Shown here piece by piece: positions 1 to 7,616 of a stretch of DNA of 64,000 nt (positions within the stretch are counted from its first letter, which is position 1; every line of letters begins with the position of its first letter). The DNA is from Xanthomonas prunicola (lineage in GTDB: Bacteria > Pseudomonadota > Gammaproteobacteria > Xanthomonadales > Xanthomonadaceae): the NCBI RefSeq assembly GCF_002846205.1, contig NZ_PHKV01000009.1, positions 1-64,000 of the forward strand, in the 5' to 3' direction. The notes under the pieces were generated by a model. It did no database searches. It had not been told where the DNA came from and was given only the letters and a program-made list of their open reading frames with translations. The position numbers and the translations under genes were made by a program.

Positions 1-3
1 TGA

Positions 4-171
4 GTGTCTACGGAACCCTGGGCGTATCAGGACTTGGAGAAGAACTTCGCTCCGCAGCCGATTGAGCTGCTGACGCCTGAGGCATCTGGAGAGGACGCAC
101 TTCCACCGCAGGCCGAGGGTGAGGCAGGGCATTGGGAGTTGAAGTTTCGGCCACCGAAGCCAAGTCTATGA
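4..171 (+). CDS. Small unknown ORF at island edge, possibly a gene 3' remnant
   Basis: I do not recognise this frame. It opens right after an in-frame stop at 1-3, has a GTG at 4, and encodes 55 residues that are acidic and proline-rich in the middle and end in a basic K-F-R-P-P-K-P segment. The composition looks coding, but it may be only the C-terminal piece of a decayed gene whose upstream part lies outside the window. A clear stem-loop terminator lies about 170 bases downstream, which fits the end of a transcription unit. It lies inside the region I interpret as a genomic island. Confidence 0.3.
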   Translation: MSTEPWAYQDLEKNFAPQPIELLTPEASGEDALPPQAEGEAGHWELKFRPPKPSL

Positions 172-338
172 TGGCTCAGATATTTCTGACCGTTGACCGC
201 GCAGTAGACTGATGGTGCGCCTAGGCATTTGGCAGAAAGCTAGGATTGTTGCAGGATGTTTCCGCCAAATGATCGGAACAATGCCGCCCGCCATTGGCAC
301 CCGGCGCCGAGACTGAGGCTTCAACGCCAGCGACAAGG

Positions 339-365
339 GAGCCCCGCATGCGGGGCTCTTTGCTT
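339..365 (+). terminator. Rho-independent terminator
   Basis: The palindrome GAGCCCCGCATGCGGGGCTC at 339-358 forms a strong GC stem and is followed directly by a T-rich run (TTTGCTT). It would stop transcription coming from the left edge of the window and so insulate the toxin-antitoxin genes. Confidence 0.75.
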
Positions 366-629
366 ATACAGGTCTTAACCCTTGTCTTTTCTACTGAGGC
401 TTGGCTAACGCTAAGTTCCGGTGCAATTTAGAGCAATCGTGAGCTATTTGGCCTTCTCGATGGAAAAGCTGTAATCCGTCGATGATCCGAAATAGTGGCA
501 GCAATAAAAATTGGCATCATACTAATAACAGCTGAAACCGTCGCTTGATATGAGAAAGGATGAGATCTAGCAGTCGACTACTATTTATCTGTGTTGCATC
601 ACTTTACACGGTCTGACTTTGTGATAATG

Positions 630-643
630 TATCTTAAAAGATA
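630..643. promoter_or_regulatory. Small palindrome before antitoxin, possible operator
   Basis: TATCTT-AA-AAGATA is a perfect 6-bp inverted repeat that overlaps the expected promoter/leader, 12 bases before the antitoxin ATG. Antitoxins of RelB/ParD type usually bind palindromes in this position to autorepress the operon. That role here is inferred from position only. Confidence 0.35.
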
Positions 644-655
644 GAAGGTGCGTGA

Positions 656-838
656 ATGGATAACGAGAATAAATTTGAGCCAAACGCTGAGCAGAAAGTA
701 TGGCTCGATAATGAGGTGGCCGAAAGGGTCAGGGCGATCAAGGATGGCTCGACGGAGCTGCTATCCGCAGAGCAAGTCTTGAGTAAAGTTCTGGGTGGGA
801 GTAATGCAAAATTAAAAAGTCGAATAAAAAAATCTTGA
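656..838 (+). CDS. Putative antitoxin of a RelBE/ParDE-like module
   Basis: This is a 60-residue, highly charged protein. Its centre reads like antitoxins of the addiction-module component family: an E-V-A-E-R-V-R-A-I-K-D-G-S-T-E segment (about residues 21-35) followed by an L-S-A-E-Q-V-L-S-K-V helix. The tail is lysine-rich and probably disordered until it binds the toxin. An AGAAGG ribosome binding site sits at 643-648. The toxin-like gene follows after 33 bases. Codon use is AT-rich, unlike the chromosomal genes to the right, which suggests horizontal acquisition. Family assignment rests on size, motif and gene order. Confidence 0.55.
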   Translation: MDNENKFEPNAEQKVWLDNEVAERVRAIKDGSTELLSAEQVLSKVLGGSNAKLKSRIKKS

Positions 839-871
839 TATAGTTATACTTCCTGGATTGGGGGTGTGTTG

Positions 872-1192
872 ATGCCAGGCTATACCGTTAGTTTTGACCC
901 TTTGTTTGCAGCGGATGTGAGTAGTTGGAGTTCTGAATTTAATGGGGATTCAAAGGAGGAAAGAGTTTTAAAGCTGATGAGCTTCTGTAGTAATATCGGT
1001 AATAATCCAAATTTGCTTAAGTATTACGGTGAGGCAAGGCCTTATAAAATTTGTGTTGTTGTTTATAAGCCAGAAGGTGGCGATGGTATATGCGCTGCGG
1101 CCTGTGTTGATCATGATGCGAATTCGATAATTTTTATTTCTTTGCGACGGACTAAGGAAGAGGCGGGAAACTTGGCTCGCACTCATTCTTAA
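872..1192 (+). CDS. Putative RelE/ParE-like toxin
   Basis: The 106-residue product begins Met-Pro-Gly-Tyr-Thr-Val-Ser-Phe-Asp-Pro, typical of the first strand of RelE/ParE-fold toxins. It ends with a strand I-I-F-I-S-L-R-R-T-K-E-E-A, where these toxins keep basic active-site residues. The middle (residues 66-75, Y-K-I-C-V-V-V-Y-K-P) could be another core strand. RelE toxins cleave ribosome-bound mRNA and ParE toxins poison gyrase; which of these applies is not clear. I chose the ATG at 872 over a GTG at 866 because a G-rich Shine-Dalgarno-like run precedes it. The gene is AT-rich and lies just downstream of the antitoxin gene. Confidence 0.5.
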   Translation: MPGYTVSFDPLFAADVSSWSSEFNGDSKEERVLKLMSFCSNIGNNPNLLKYYGEARPYKICVVVYKPEGGDGICAAACVDHDANSIIFISLRRTKEEAGNLARTHS

Positions 1193-1226
1193 AAGCCTAA
1201 CCTCTTAATGTCTGGGAAAAATTAGC

Positions 1227-1913
1227 GTGTATCGCATTAGATTGCCACTAGTAATTCCTTATCCTCTGGTGGATAATCGCCCTGCGCGGGACTGCTGTAT
1301 ACAGCATGGATTTAGTACGGGTGCTGGTCTTGCTACTGGCAAGCTACGTAAAAATATAATTATTGAAAATCCTGTGGATCATATTCGTGAAGCAATAAGT
1401 GGTCTGCATGGCGGAAACCTTTTGCCTTCGTTGATTAAAAACAAGCTGAATCTTCTGTCATCTTATAAAGAAGCTTTAAGTTTTACGCCGCCTTTATACA
1501 GGATTCCTTCCATATGGAAATACCGTAAAGAACATCCGAGATATAACGCTGCTGGAGTTCATGGTGAGATCTCTGAATTTGGTAGAAAAATGACGCCTGG
1601 TCAAATTGTCTTCCATGGCGGCTTGCCGCCACCTGTGGGGCCAGTATTTTATCTGGATAGAGTTTTATCCACAACGTTATGTGCAGAGGTTGCTAAATCT
1701 CATGCTTATCGTGACGGGTACAACTCAATATTAAGCATATGGGTAATTACCATTGCTCAAGATTCGATAACAAAGGCGCTTTTCCTCAGTAATCAAAGTA
1801 GACAAACCCACGGGCATGAAACTGAGGTGATTATTCAGGCTGGGGCGCGCGTTTCTATTTTGAGTGTCTATAATCAGCGTGCATTTAAAATTTATGAATT
1901 GCTGCTCCATTAA
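1227..1913 (+). CDS. Putative ADP-ribosyltransferase-fold protein
   Basis: This 228-residue protein has no family I can name with certainty, but its C-terminal half carries the three motifs of the ADP-ribosyltransferase fold in the right order and spacing. A strand ending I-V-F-H-G-G has His130 where R-S-E enzymes keep Arg. An L-S-T-T motif (Ser148-Thr150) is followed by a helix. An E-x-E loop, H-E-T-E-V-I-I (Glu198, Glu200), is followed by Q-A-G-A-R-V-S-I, as in the canonical 'E.E.ll..G..f.v' end. The first 120 residues are unfamiliar. The gene starts with GTG 34 bases after the RelE-like gene, with the same low-GC codon use, so it may be a third module member. It could be a toxin, an effector or an enzyme with a decayed active site. 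There is no obvious signal peptide. Confidence 0.5.
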   Translation: MYRIRLPLVIPYPLVDNRPARDCCIQHGFSTGAGLATGKLRKNIIIENPVDHIREAISGLHGGNLLPSLIKNKLNLLSSYKEALSFTPPLYRIPSIWKYRKEHPRYNAAGVHGEISEFGRKMTPGQIVFHGGLPPPVGPVFYLDRVLSTTLCAEVAKSHAYRDGYNSILSIWVITIAQDSITKALFLSNQSRQTHGHETEVIIQAGARVSILSVYNQRAFKIYELLLH

Positions 1914-2428
1914 TGGCTGGGGCGTGGGTTGGTTTGAGGGCGTGGCTGCTTTATTGCGAAAGCAACTGCTGTGCTGAAACAAGAAAGAAGCTTGGTTCGA
2001 GTGTTCAGGTGCCCGCATTTATCCAGGGAGGGGTGAGCTCGAGAGCACACAGATGGTTTTTTAACGGCGCAAGGGCTGGCATACGAGCGCAAACCGGCAA
2101 GTCTAATTCCAGGTAAACGGCCATTGAAGCAATAATTCGCAGCCGTTTTAAGTCAGGCACTTATGCTTTCACTGGGTGATTCGGATCAGAATCAGCTCGG
2201 GAGCGGATCAAACGTGATCTGCTATTGCCTCTCGATGATGTATAGCTTGGTGAGCTGCATATCCTTTCCTTGAAAGAAAGACGCTATGCCTTAGGTTAGC
2301 TCAATGAGCTCGCCGAATTTGCTGGAAATTATCAGGGCGACTATCTATACTTGTTAGAACACTCAACAGGACGCGGCCCGACTGTTCTTTTGTCGTTAGA
2401 TCAATGAGTTAGAGTGCTGAACGTTTAG
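1914..2428. other. Island end without intact genes
   Basis: This 515-base stretch between the ART-like gene and the att site has no intact gene that I trust. Part of it (2180-2407) reads as a decayed coding sequence, described separately. The rest shows no hairpin or RNA gene that I can recognise. Confidence 0.5.
2180..2407 (+). pseudogene. Decayed gene remnant with two in-frame stops
   Basis: Read from 2180, the frame gives a protein-like, helix-rich sequence that includes A-R-E-R-I-K-R-D-L-L-L-P, L-G-E-L-H-I-L-S-L-K-E-R-R-Y and L-N-E-L-A-E-F-A-G-N-Y-Q-G-D-Y. It is broken by TAG codons at 2243-2245 and 2297-2299 and ends at TGA 2405-2407. The character is the same on both sides of each stop, which suggests a gene decayed by point mutations rather than random sequence. 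I do not recognise the family. The remnant sits directly before the att-like sequence. Confidence 0.35.
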
Positions 2429-2445
2429 TCCCACTCTCTCCGCCA
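2429..2445 (+). mobile_element. tRNA-Ser 3'-end fragment, probable att site of a genomic island
   Basis: TCCCACTCTCTCCGCCA is what the last part of a bacterial tRNA-Ser looks like: the 3' side of the T-arm, the acceptor strand and the encoded CCA. The sequence just upstream does not continue as a tRNA, so only the 3' fragment is present. Islands that integrate into a tRNA 3' end leave exactly such a direct repeat at their distal end. AT-rich island-like genes lie to its left and ordinary GC-rich chromosome to its right, as expected. The complete tRNA-Ser and the integrase should lie upstream of the window. Confidence 0.6.
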
Positions 2446-2802
2446 TAGGTCGTTGCAACTTGCTGAGGCACCGGGACTTTCTCCCAAGGCCCGCCTCTGG
2501 CCCCATTTCCTGTCCTACACTCAAGGCAATGGTCCCCCTGATGATCCATTTGTCATCGGGCTGATCGCTCGGCAACCCGGTCGACCGGGCAGCGCAGGTG
2601 GTTACGCGACTGGCGCTTGCATCGCTGCTGCCGCTTTCAGGACGATCTGGCGCAGGCAGCGCTCACGTAGGTACGGGGAATCACACGCGCTTAAAAGCAG
2701 ATGCGCCCGATCCGCTTGCGGGCATAGGTGGCGTGTCCATCACTTGCTATGGGCGCTGGCAGTGATACTGCTGTATTGCCACTCCGTTTAGCTACTGCCG
2801 CG
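2446..2802. other. Intergenic, no gene recognised
   Basis: This 357-base GC-rich stretch follows the att-like site. Open frames exist, but none has a protein-like composition or a ribosome binding site. It presumably includes the promoter of the DUF488 gene. Confidence 0.5.
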
Positions 2803-3407
2803 ATGCATGACCGCTTCCCCTTAATCAACACCGAGGCGCCTGCGCAGCAGGCCACTGGCTATGCGGCCCAGATGCTCTGGACGATCGGTCATTCCACCAG
2901 GACCTGGGAGGCGTTCATTGCGCTACTGCGCGCGCACGGGATTGAGGCACTGGTGGATGTGCGGCGCTTTCCGGGCTCGCGTCGCTCCCCCTGGTTTGCC
3001 AGCGACACGATGGCACAGGCATTGGACGCGGCGTCGGTGCGCTATTTATGGCTGCCCGAGCTGGGTGGACGTCGCAGGGCGCGGTCGGGATCGCCAAATG
3101 GCGGATGGCGCAACGAGGCGTTTCAGGGCTATGCCGACTACATGACCAATGCCGACTTCGCCGCCGGAATGGAGCAGGTGACGGCCATGGCGCGAGAGCG
3201 GCGTACGGCCCTGATGTGTGCCGAGGCGCTATGGTGGCAGTGCCATCGCCGCCTGATTGCGGATCTGTTGCTGCACCGCGGGTGGCAAGTGCTGCACATC
3301 CTTGGCGAGACCGCGGCGCGCAGCATCAGTTAAATGCCGATGCGCCCCCGGCTGGGCGCGATCTGATCTACCCGCCGCGACAGGTTGGTCTGTTTTCTGC
3401 CGAGTAG
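2803..3407 (+). pseudogene. DUF488 family protein gene with a frameshift
   Basis: The frame encodes a DUF488 domain: W-T-I-G-H-S-T-R near the start, L-V-D-V-R-R-F-P-G-S-R, L-P-E-L-G-G, and a late M-C-A-E-A-L-W-W-Q-C-H-R-R motif with the conserved Cys and His. The function of the family is poorly known. The open frame stops at 3333 after L-G-E-T-A-A-R-S-I-S. The expected C-terminus (Q-H-Q-L-N-A-D-A, then L-I-Y-P-P-R-Q-V-G-L-F) continues in another frame to TAG 3405-3407. One missing C near 3319-3321 explains this. The gene is therefore disrupted, or there is a sequencing error. The start is uncertain: ATG 2803 is used, with a GTG at 2728 or ATG 2872 as alternatives. Confidence 0.75.
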
Positions 3408-3479
3408 GCGCCTGTGTTAGATCGAAGCCGAGACGATGGCCGCGACCATTGCTTGCGCGTCGAACGTTATCGTGCGGAC

Positions 3480-5591
3480 TTACAGCACCGGTGTGTTGAC
3501 CTTGAAGACTTCCACTGCACGGGTGAGTTGCGTGGAGTGCTGTTCCAACGCACTTGCGGCGTTGGTTGCGGCTTCCACCAGGCGGACATTGTGTTGAGTC
3601 GTTTCGTCCATCTGCGCGATGGTGTGGTTGACCTGTTCGATGCCGCCTGCTTGTTCCTGCGAGGCGGCGGAGATGTGGCCCATGATGTCGGTGACGTGCT
3701 GGACGCTGGTCACGACCTCGCCCATGGTGGTGCCGGCCTGGTGGACGAGTGTGGAGCCGTCGGCGACGCGTTGTACGGAGTCGTCGATGAGCCGTTTGAT
3801 TTCTTTTGCTGCATCCGAGGAGCGGTGTGAGAGGGTGCGCACTTCCGATGCGACCACGGCGAAGCCGCGGCCTTGTTCGCCGGCGCGTGCGGCCTCGACC
3901 GCAGCATTCAACGCGAGAATATTTGTCTGGAAGGCGATGCCGTCAATGACGGAAATGATGTCGGCGATGCGCCTGGACGAGGCTTCAATGCCGGACATCT
4001 GTTCGATCACCTGGCCGACGACGTCGCGTCCCTCTGTGGCGATGGTGGCGGCGCCGCGTGCGAGCTGGTTGGCGCGGGTTGCGTGTTCGGCATTCTGCTT
4101 GACGGTGGAGGTGAGCTCTTCCATCGAGGCGGCCGTCTCTTCCAGGTTGGCGGCTTGTTGTTCGCTACGGCGCGCCAGTTCCTGATTGCCGCTGGCAATG
4201 TCTTCTGCAGCGAAGCTGATGCTGTTGGAGGTTGTCTGGATGCGGGTGACGATGTCGGTGAGACGGTGCACGGTGCTGTTGGCATCGTCGCGCATGGAGG
4301 CGAACACGCCGTGGAAGTTGCCGGACATGCGCACGGTCAGGTCGCCGTCGGCGATCGAGCGCAGCAGGTCGGAGAACCTGGCCAGGTTGGTGTCGGAGGT
4401 GGCCATCATGGTGTTGAGGTTTTCCACCATCAGGCGGAAGTCGTGCTCGAACTTTTCCGGCTGGCCGCGTAGCGCGAAGTTACCTGCGCATGCGGCCTGT
4501 GTGAGTTCCTGGATCTGCGCGTTGATGGCCTGCAGGTTGCGTTTGACCTGCTGCATGGTCGCGGTAATGGCAGCTTTTTCGCCGGGATACTGTTCGATGT
4601 CCTGAGTGAGATCGCCAACCGCGTAACTGCCCATGACCTGGGTCATGCGCAGCTGGGTCTGCACGTGGGCGTGCACCAGCGCGTTGGTATCTCGCACCAT
4701 GGTGCCGTACTCGCCGGGAAAACGCTGTGCGTCGGTGCGGTAGCTGATCTCGCCGGCATCGTGGCGTACGGCCATGCTGCGTTGCGCGGAGATCACTTCC
4801 TGCAGGCGCCGCTGCATCTGCTGCATCGCGCGCAGCAATTGTCCGGATTCGTCGTTACTGGTGGGTGCGTCCTGGCTGCGCAGGTCGCCGTCGTTGATGC
4901 GCTCTGCCAGGCGCAGCGACTGGCGCAGCGGCAACACCACGCTGCGCGTGAGCAGGAAGGCGATGGCGGCGCCCAGCAGCAGGGCAACGATGGTGGAGGC
5001 GACCATCAGTGTCGCGAAGCCACCGGCGGTGGCGACGGCTTGCTTGGCGGCAGCGCGGTTCTTGGTTTCCTGCAGGTCGATGAAGGCATTGATGCTGGCC
5101 AGCCAGGCGATGAAGGCCGGGCGTGCCTCCTGCAGCAGGTGCTGCTCTGCATGCGGCTTATCACCGGCATCGCGGAAGCCTCGCACCTGGGTGATCAGCG
5201 GCAGGGTGCGCTGCTCGATGGCCTTGATCTGCTGGAGGATGTCTTTCTCCTTGGCATCGGTCGAACTGGCGAGCATGTCGTCGAGCGGTTGCGCGGAGCG
5301 CGCGTAATCGGCAGCGAGCTTGTCGATCAATTGTTCGGCAGCGTGGCGGTCGGTGAGGTCGTCCATCAGCACGACGTCGCGCAGGGCGATGGCGCGGTCG
5401 TGGACGCTGCCGCGGAAGTTGATCGCGTAGCGCTGCTTGACGCTGTTGACTTCGTTGATGGCGGTGAGCTGCTGGTCGATGCTGCGAACGCGTTGGATGC
5501 CGACCACGGTCAGGATCACCATCAACACGATGATCGCGAGGAAACCAAGGGCCAGGCGCTGTCCAATGCGCAAATTTGGGAAGAAATGCAT
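3480..5591 (-). CDS. Methyl-accepting chemotaxis protein
   Basis: This 703-residue chemoreceptor has a first membrane segment at about residues 12-30, a roughly 155-residue periplasmic four-helix-bundle domain, a second membrane segment at about 190-214 and a HAMP domain after it. Long HAMP-like linkers follow, then the cytoplasmic signalling hairpin. The hairpin tip ([20 protein letters not shown]) that contacts CheA/CheW is perfectly conserved. A methylation helix with [15 protein letters not shown] precedes it. There is no C-terminal pentapeptide tether for CheR/CheB. The ligand is unknown. The gene stands alone, separated from the monooxygenase gene by a 273-base region with a strong hairpin. 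Confidence 0.95.
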   Translation of the reverse strand: MHFFPNLRIGQRLALGFLAIIVLMVILTVVGIQRVRSIDQQLTAINEVNSVKQRYAINFRGSVHDRAIALRDVVLMDDLTDRHAAEQLIDKLAADYARSAQPLDDMLASSTDAKEKDILQQIKAIEQRTLPLITQVRGFRDAGDKPHAEQHLLQEARPAFIAWLASINAFIDLQETKNRAAAKQAVATAGGFATLMVASTIVALLLGAAIAFLLTRSVVLPLRQSLRLAERINDGDLRSQDAPTSNDESGQLLRAMQQMQRRLQEVISAQRSMAVRHDAGEISYRTDAQRFPGEYGTMVRDTNALVHAHVQTQLRMTQVMGSYAVGDLTQDIEQYPGEKAAITATMQQVKRNLQAINAQIQELTQAACAGNFALRGQPEKFEHDFRLMVENLNTMMATSDTNLARFSDLLRSIADGDLTVRMSGNFHGVFASMRDDANSTVHRLTDIVTRIQTTSNSISFAAEDIASGNQELARRSEQQAANLEETAASMEELTSTVKQNAEHATRANQLARGAATIATEGRDVVGQVIEQMSGIEASSRRIADIISVIDGIAFQTNILALNAAVEAARAGEQGRGFAVVASEVRTLSHRSSDAAKEIKRLIDDSVQRVADGSTLVHQAGTTMGEVVTSVQHVTDIMGHISAASQEQAGGIEQVNHTIAQMDETTQHNVRLVEAATNAASALEQHSTQLTRAVEVFKVNTPVL

Positions 5592-5795
5592 AGGGGTTCG
5601 ATCGGGATCCGACTAACGGAAGAGCGGGGGAGGCCCAGCAACTGCAGGGGGACGAATGCAGACGCGACACCGCAGGCACCAGCACAACTGCCGCTGCGTC
5701 GGTGGTGTCTCGACGTGTTCGTTAGCGACCTCTTCCCTTGGAACTGAAGCCATTGCGCGTGATGGTTCAGGTGCTGGTGGGACTGGCTAACGCGC

Positions 5796-5838
5796 CGCGA
5801 GGTAAGCCATGGCGCTGGCGTCCGTGGCTTACCTCGCG
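5796..5838 (-). terminator. Strong stem-loop downstream of the FAD monooxygenase gene
   Basis: A perfect 14-bp inverted repeat, CGCGAGGTAAGCCA at 5796-5809 and its complement at 5825-5838, has a 15-base loop. It lies 27 bases after the stop codon of the minus-strand monooxygenase gene, where a terminator is expected, and upstream of the chemoreceptor gene. It lacks a clear T-run on either strand, so it may instead stabilise the mRNA 3' end. Confidence 0.55.
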
Positions 5839-5864
5839 TGGCTCACCAGGACCTGTCGCAGCGC

Positions 5865-7055
5865 TTACCGATAGCGCGAGAGATCCGGTGCCTTGATCGA
5901 GGGCGTCATCCACTTGGTTGCGATGGTCTGCACGCTTGGCTGGCTTGCGAGTTTGAGTGCCCCATGCAACAGGTGGATGCCGAGGCGGCTGTGCGGGTTC
6001 ATCAGGCGCGGGCCCATCCTTGGCACGCCTTGGGCCTGCTCGACCATCGGGCGCATCGCGTCATCGTAGGCGGCGAAGGCCGCGTCCAGCGTGTCGGCGC
6101 GGGCGATTTCGTTGGCTAGCACATAGCCGCCGGTCACCGCCAGGGTAGCGCCGATCCCGGCCAGTGGCGTGGCGCACCACGCGGCATCGCCGGTGAGCAC
6201 GGTGCGTCCGCTGTGCCAGCGCTGCATGCGTACCTGGCGCAAGGCATCGAAGTAAAAGTCGTTGGTGACGTGCATGCCCTCCAGCACGCGCGCCGCCTGC
6301 CAGCCGGCGTCGGCAAAGCGCTCGCGCAGGTAGGTCTTTTGGACATCGACGCTCCAATCCTGTTCGCCTTCGGCCGGTTTTTGCAGCGAGAGCATGGCGC
6401 GCGTGGTGCCGTGCCGGTCTGGCCGCAGCGAGATGCTGCGCCCGCCGGTGGTGTGGTACCAGCGCCACAGCCGGTCGTCGTCGGCAATGCGCGGGATGGT
6501 GAAATAGGCGATGGTCAGGTCCATCCAGCGCGGATCGTTTTCGCCAGGAAAAACTTTTTCGCGTGTCGATGCGCCCACGCCTTCAGCGACGATCACCGCA
6601 TCGAAGCGCTCACTGCATCCGCTCTCGAAGCTGATGGTGGCGGCATCGGCGCCGGCAGCGTCTTCGATGTTGGCGATGCGGTCGCCGAAGCGATAGGTGA
6701 CTTGGTTGCGTGCGGCGTCGTAGAGCAGGCGAGCCAGATCGCCGCGCAGAATCTCTAGCTCGGCAGTAGGGCCATCACCATCGATGTCCTCGGTGTTGAA
6801 GGTGGCCACGGCCTTGCCGTGCGCGTCGATCCAGGCGGTGCCTTCTTCGCCGGTTCCCTGGGCAAGCGCTGCCTGCTCCAGGCCCATACGCTGCAGGATC
6901 TCGCGGCCGACGCCACGGATATCGATATTTTGGCCGCCATCGCGAAACTGTACGGCGCGCTCCACCACGGTGACATCGAAGCCGCGATGGGCGAGCGCCC
7001 ACGCGGCGGTGTTGCCGGCAATGCTGGCGCCGGTGATCAGGATGCGACGCGGCAT
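5865..7055 (-). CDS. FAD-dependent monooxygenase
   Basis: This 396-residue flavoprotein belongs to the PHBH-like group A monooxygenases, closest in look to TetX-type and related drug/aromatic hydroxylases. The N-terminal dinucleotide-binding fold is R-I-L-I-T-G-A-S-I-A-G-N-T-A-A-W-A-L, slightly degenerate from GxGxxG, and ends in V-V-E-R. An Arg (L-R-G-D-L) follows at mid-domain. The second FAD motif is L-T-G-D-A-A-W-C-A-T-P-L-A-G-I-G-A (GD motif). The substrate is unknown. The ATG at 7055 is preceded by GGGTGA at a 5-base distance; a GTG at 7064 is also possible. It lies 36 bases downstream of a MarR gene on the same strand, so the pair is probably an operon controlled by the regulator. Confidence 0.85.
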   Translation of the reverse strand: MPRRILITGASIAGNTAAWALAHRGFDVTVVERAVQFRDGGQNIDIRGVGREILQRMGLEQAALAQGTGEEGTAWIDAHGKAVATFNTEDIDGDGPTAELEILRGDLARLLYDAARNQVTYRFGDRIANIEDAAGADAATISFESGCSERFDAVIVAEGVGASTREKVFPGENDPRWMDLTIAYFTIPRIADDDRLWRWYHTTGGRSISLRPDRHGTTRAMLSLQKPAEGEQDWSVDVQKTYLRERFADAGWQAARVLEGMHVTNDFYFDALRQVRMQRWHSGRTVLTGDAAWCATPLAGIGATLAVTGGYVLANEIARADTLDAAFAAYDDAMRPMVEQAQGVPRMGPRLMNPHSRLGIHLLHGALKLASQPSVQTIATKWMTPSIKAPDLSRYR

Positions 7056-7060
7056 TGTTG

Positions 7061-7089
7061 TCACCCGTGAGATGAAATATCACGGGTGA
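7061..7089 (-). promoter_or_regulatory. Inverted repeat masking the monooxygenase ribosome binding site
   Basis: TCACCCGTGA (7061-7070) and TCACGGGTGA (7080-7089) form a perfect 10-bp inverted repeat with a 9-base spacer in the MarR-monooxygenase gap. On the mRNA strand the second arm contains GGGTGA, the likely Shine-Dalgarno of the monooxygenase gene. The stem could therefore hide that site until ribosomes finishing the MarR frame (stop at 7092-7094) open it. It could equally be a MarR operator. Confidence 0.5.
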
Positions 7090-7091
7090 TG

Positions 7092-7616
7092 TTACACGTC
7101 CTGACTGCAGCGCTCCATGTTGGCGATCAGCCGATGCATGAACGCGACTGTCTGCTGTATTTCGTCTTCAGAAAAGCCCTCCAACGCCACCGCATTCATG
7201 CCCAGCAAGGCACGGCTGCCGACGTCGGCGATCGCGCGCCCGCGCGCGGTGAGCGCCACCAGCGCGGCGCGGCGATCCTGTGGGGTGGGTGTGCGCTTGA
7301 TGAGCTTCAGGCCTTCCAGCTTGTCGAGCAGCGCCACCATGGCCGGCTGCTTCACGGCCGAGGCGATGACGAGGTCGCGCTGCAACATCGGGCCTTTCCA
7401 GGACAGCAGCATGATCGGGCCAATCAGGGCCAGCGAAACGCCGTGCGGCCGCAGTTCGGCGTCGACCAGGCGGTTGAAGACCCGCGCTGCATGGTTGGCC
7501 AGGTAACCTGGCGCGACCGCAGCTTGCGGATGGATGAGTTCATTTTGATCCAGCATCTGTACGACCGTGGTTGCCCTGGAGCCCTCCAGCGATTTTACGT
7601 GTCCTGCAGCGCGCAT
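7092..7616 (-). CDS. MarR-family transcriptional regulator
   Basis: This winged-helix DNA-binding repressor has 174 residues from the chosen ATG at 7616, which has AGGGGGA nine bases ahead; ATG 7556 is an alternative. The order of motifs is that of MarR: N-terminal dimer helix (L-A-N-H-A-A-R-V-F-N-R), helix-turn-helix, recognition helix (V-K-Q-P-A-M-V-A-L-L-D-K-L-E), then the wing with the signature D-R-R-A-A-L-V-A-L-T-A-R-G and a C-terminal dimerisation helix. Such regulators usually repress a neighbouring efflux or detoxification gene and release DNA on binding a small phenolic ligand. The downstream FAD monooxygenase is the obvious target. Confidence 0.85.
   Translation of the reverse strand: MRAAGHVKSLEGSRATTVVQMLDQNELIHPQAAVAPGYLANHAARVFNRLVDAELRPHGVSLALIGPIMLLSWKGPMLQRDLVIASAVKQPAMVALLDKLEGLKLIKRTPTPQDRRAALVALTARGRAIADVGSRALLGMNAVALEGFSEDEIQQTVAFMHRLIANMERCSQDV

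Larger units (their letters stand above)
172..655. other. Intergenic region of the island
   Basis: This 484-base stretch holds no convincing gene. It contains a strong terminator at 339-358 and becomes AT-rich towards the antitoxin gene. A possible -10-like GATAAT at 623-628 and a small palindrome at 630-643 lie just before the antitoxin ribosome binding site. No convincing -35 is found at the ideal distance. Confidence 0.5.

Noticed and set aside
594-628. Canonical sigma-70 promoter for the antitoxin operon
   Set aside because: TTTACA (603-608) and GATAAT (623-628) resemble the boxes, but the 14-base spacer is too short to call with confidence.
1913-2116. 67-residue frame after the ART-like gene
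   Set aside because: It has no recognisable motif or ribosome binding site and lies in the decayed end of the island.
2429-2445. A complete tRNA-Ser gene
   Set aside because: Only the 3' end pattern is present; no anticodon arm or 5' acceptor strand precedes it, so it was called as an att fragment.
4665-5747. 360-residue plus-strand frame opposite the chemoreceptor
   Set aside because: Antisense shadow: Gly/Val/Gln-rich with no motif, while the minus strand encodes an unmistakable chemoreceptor.
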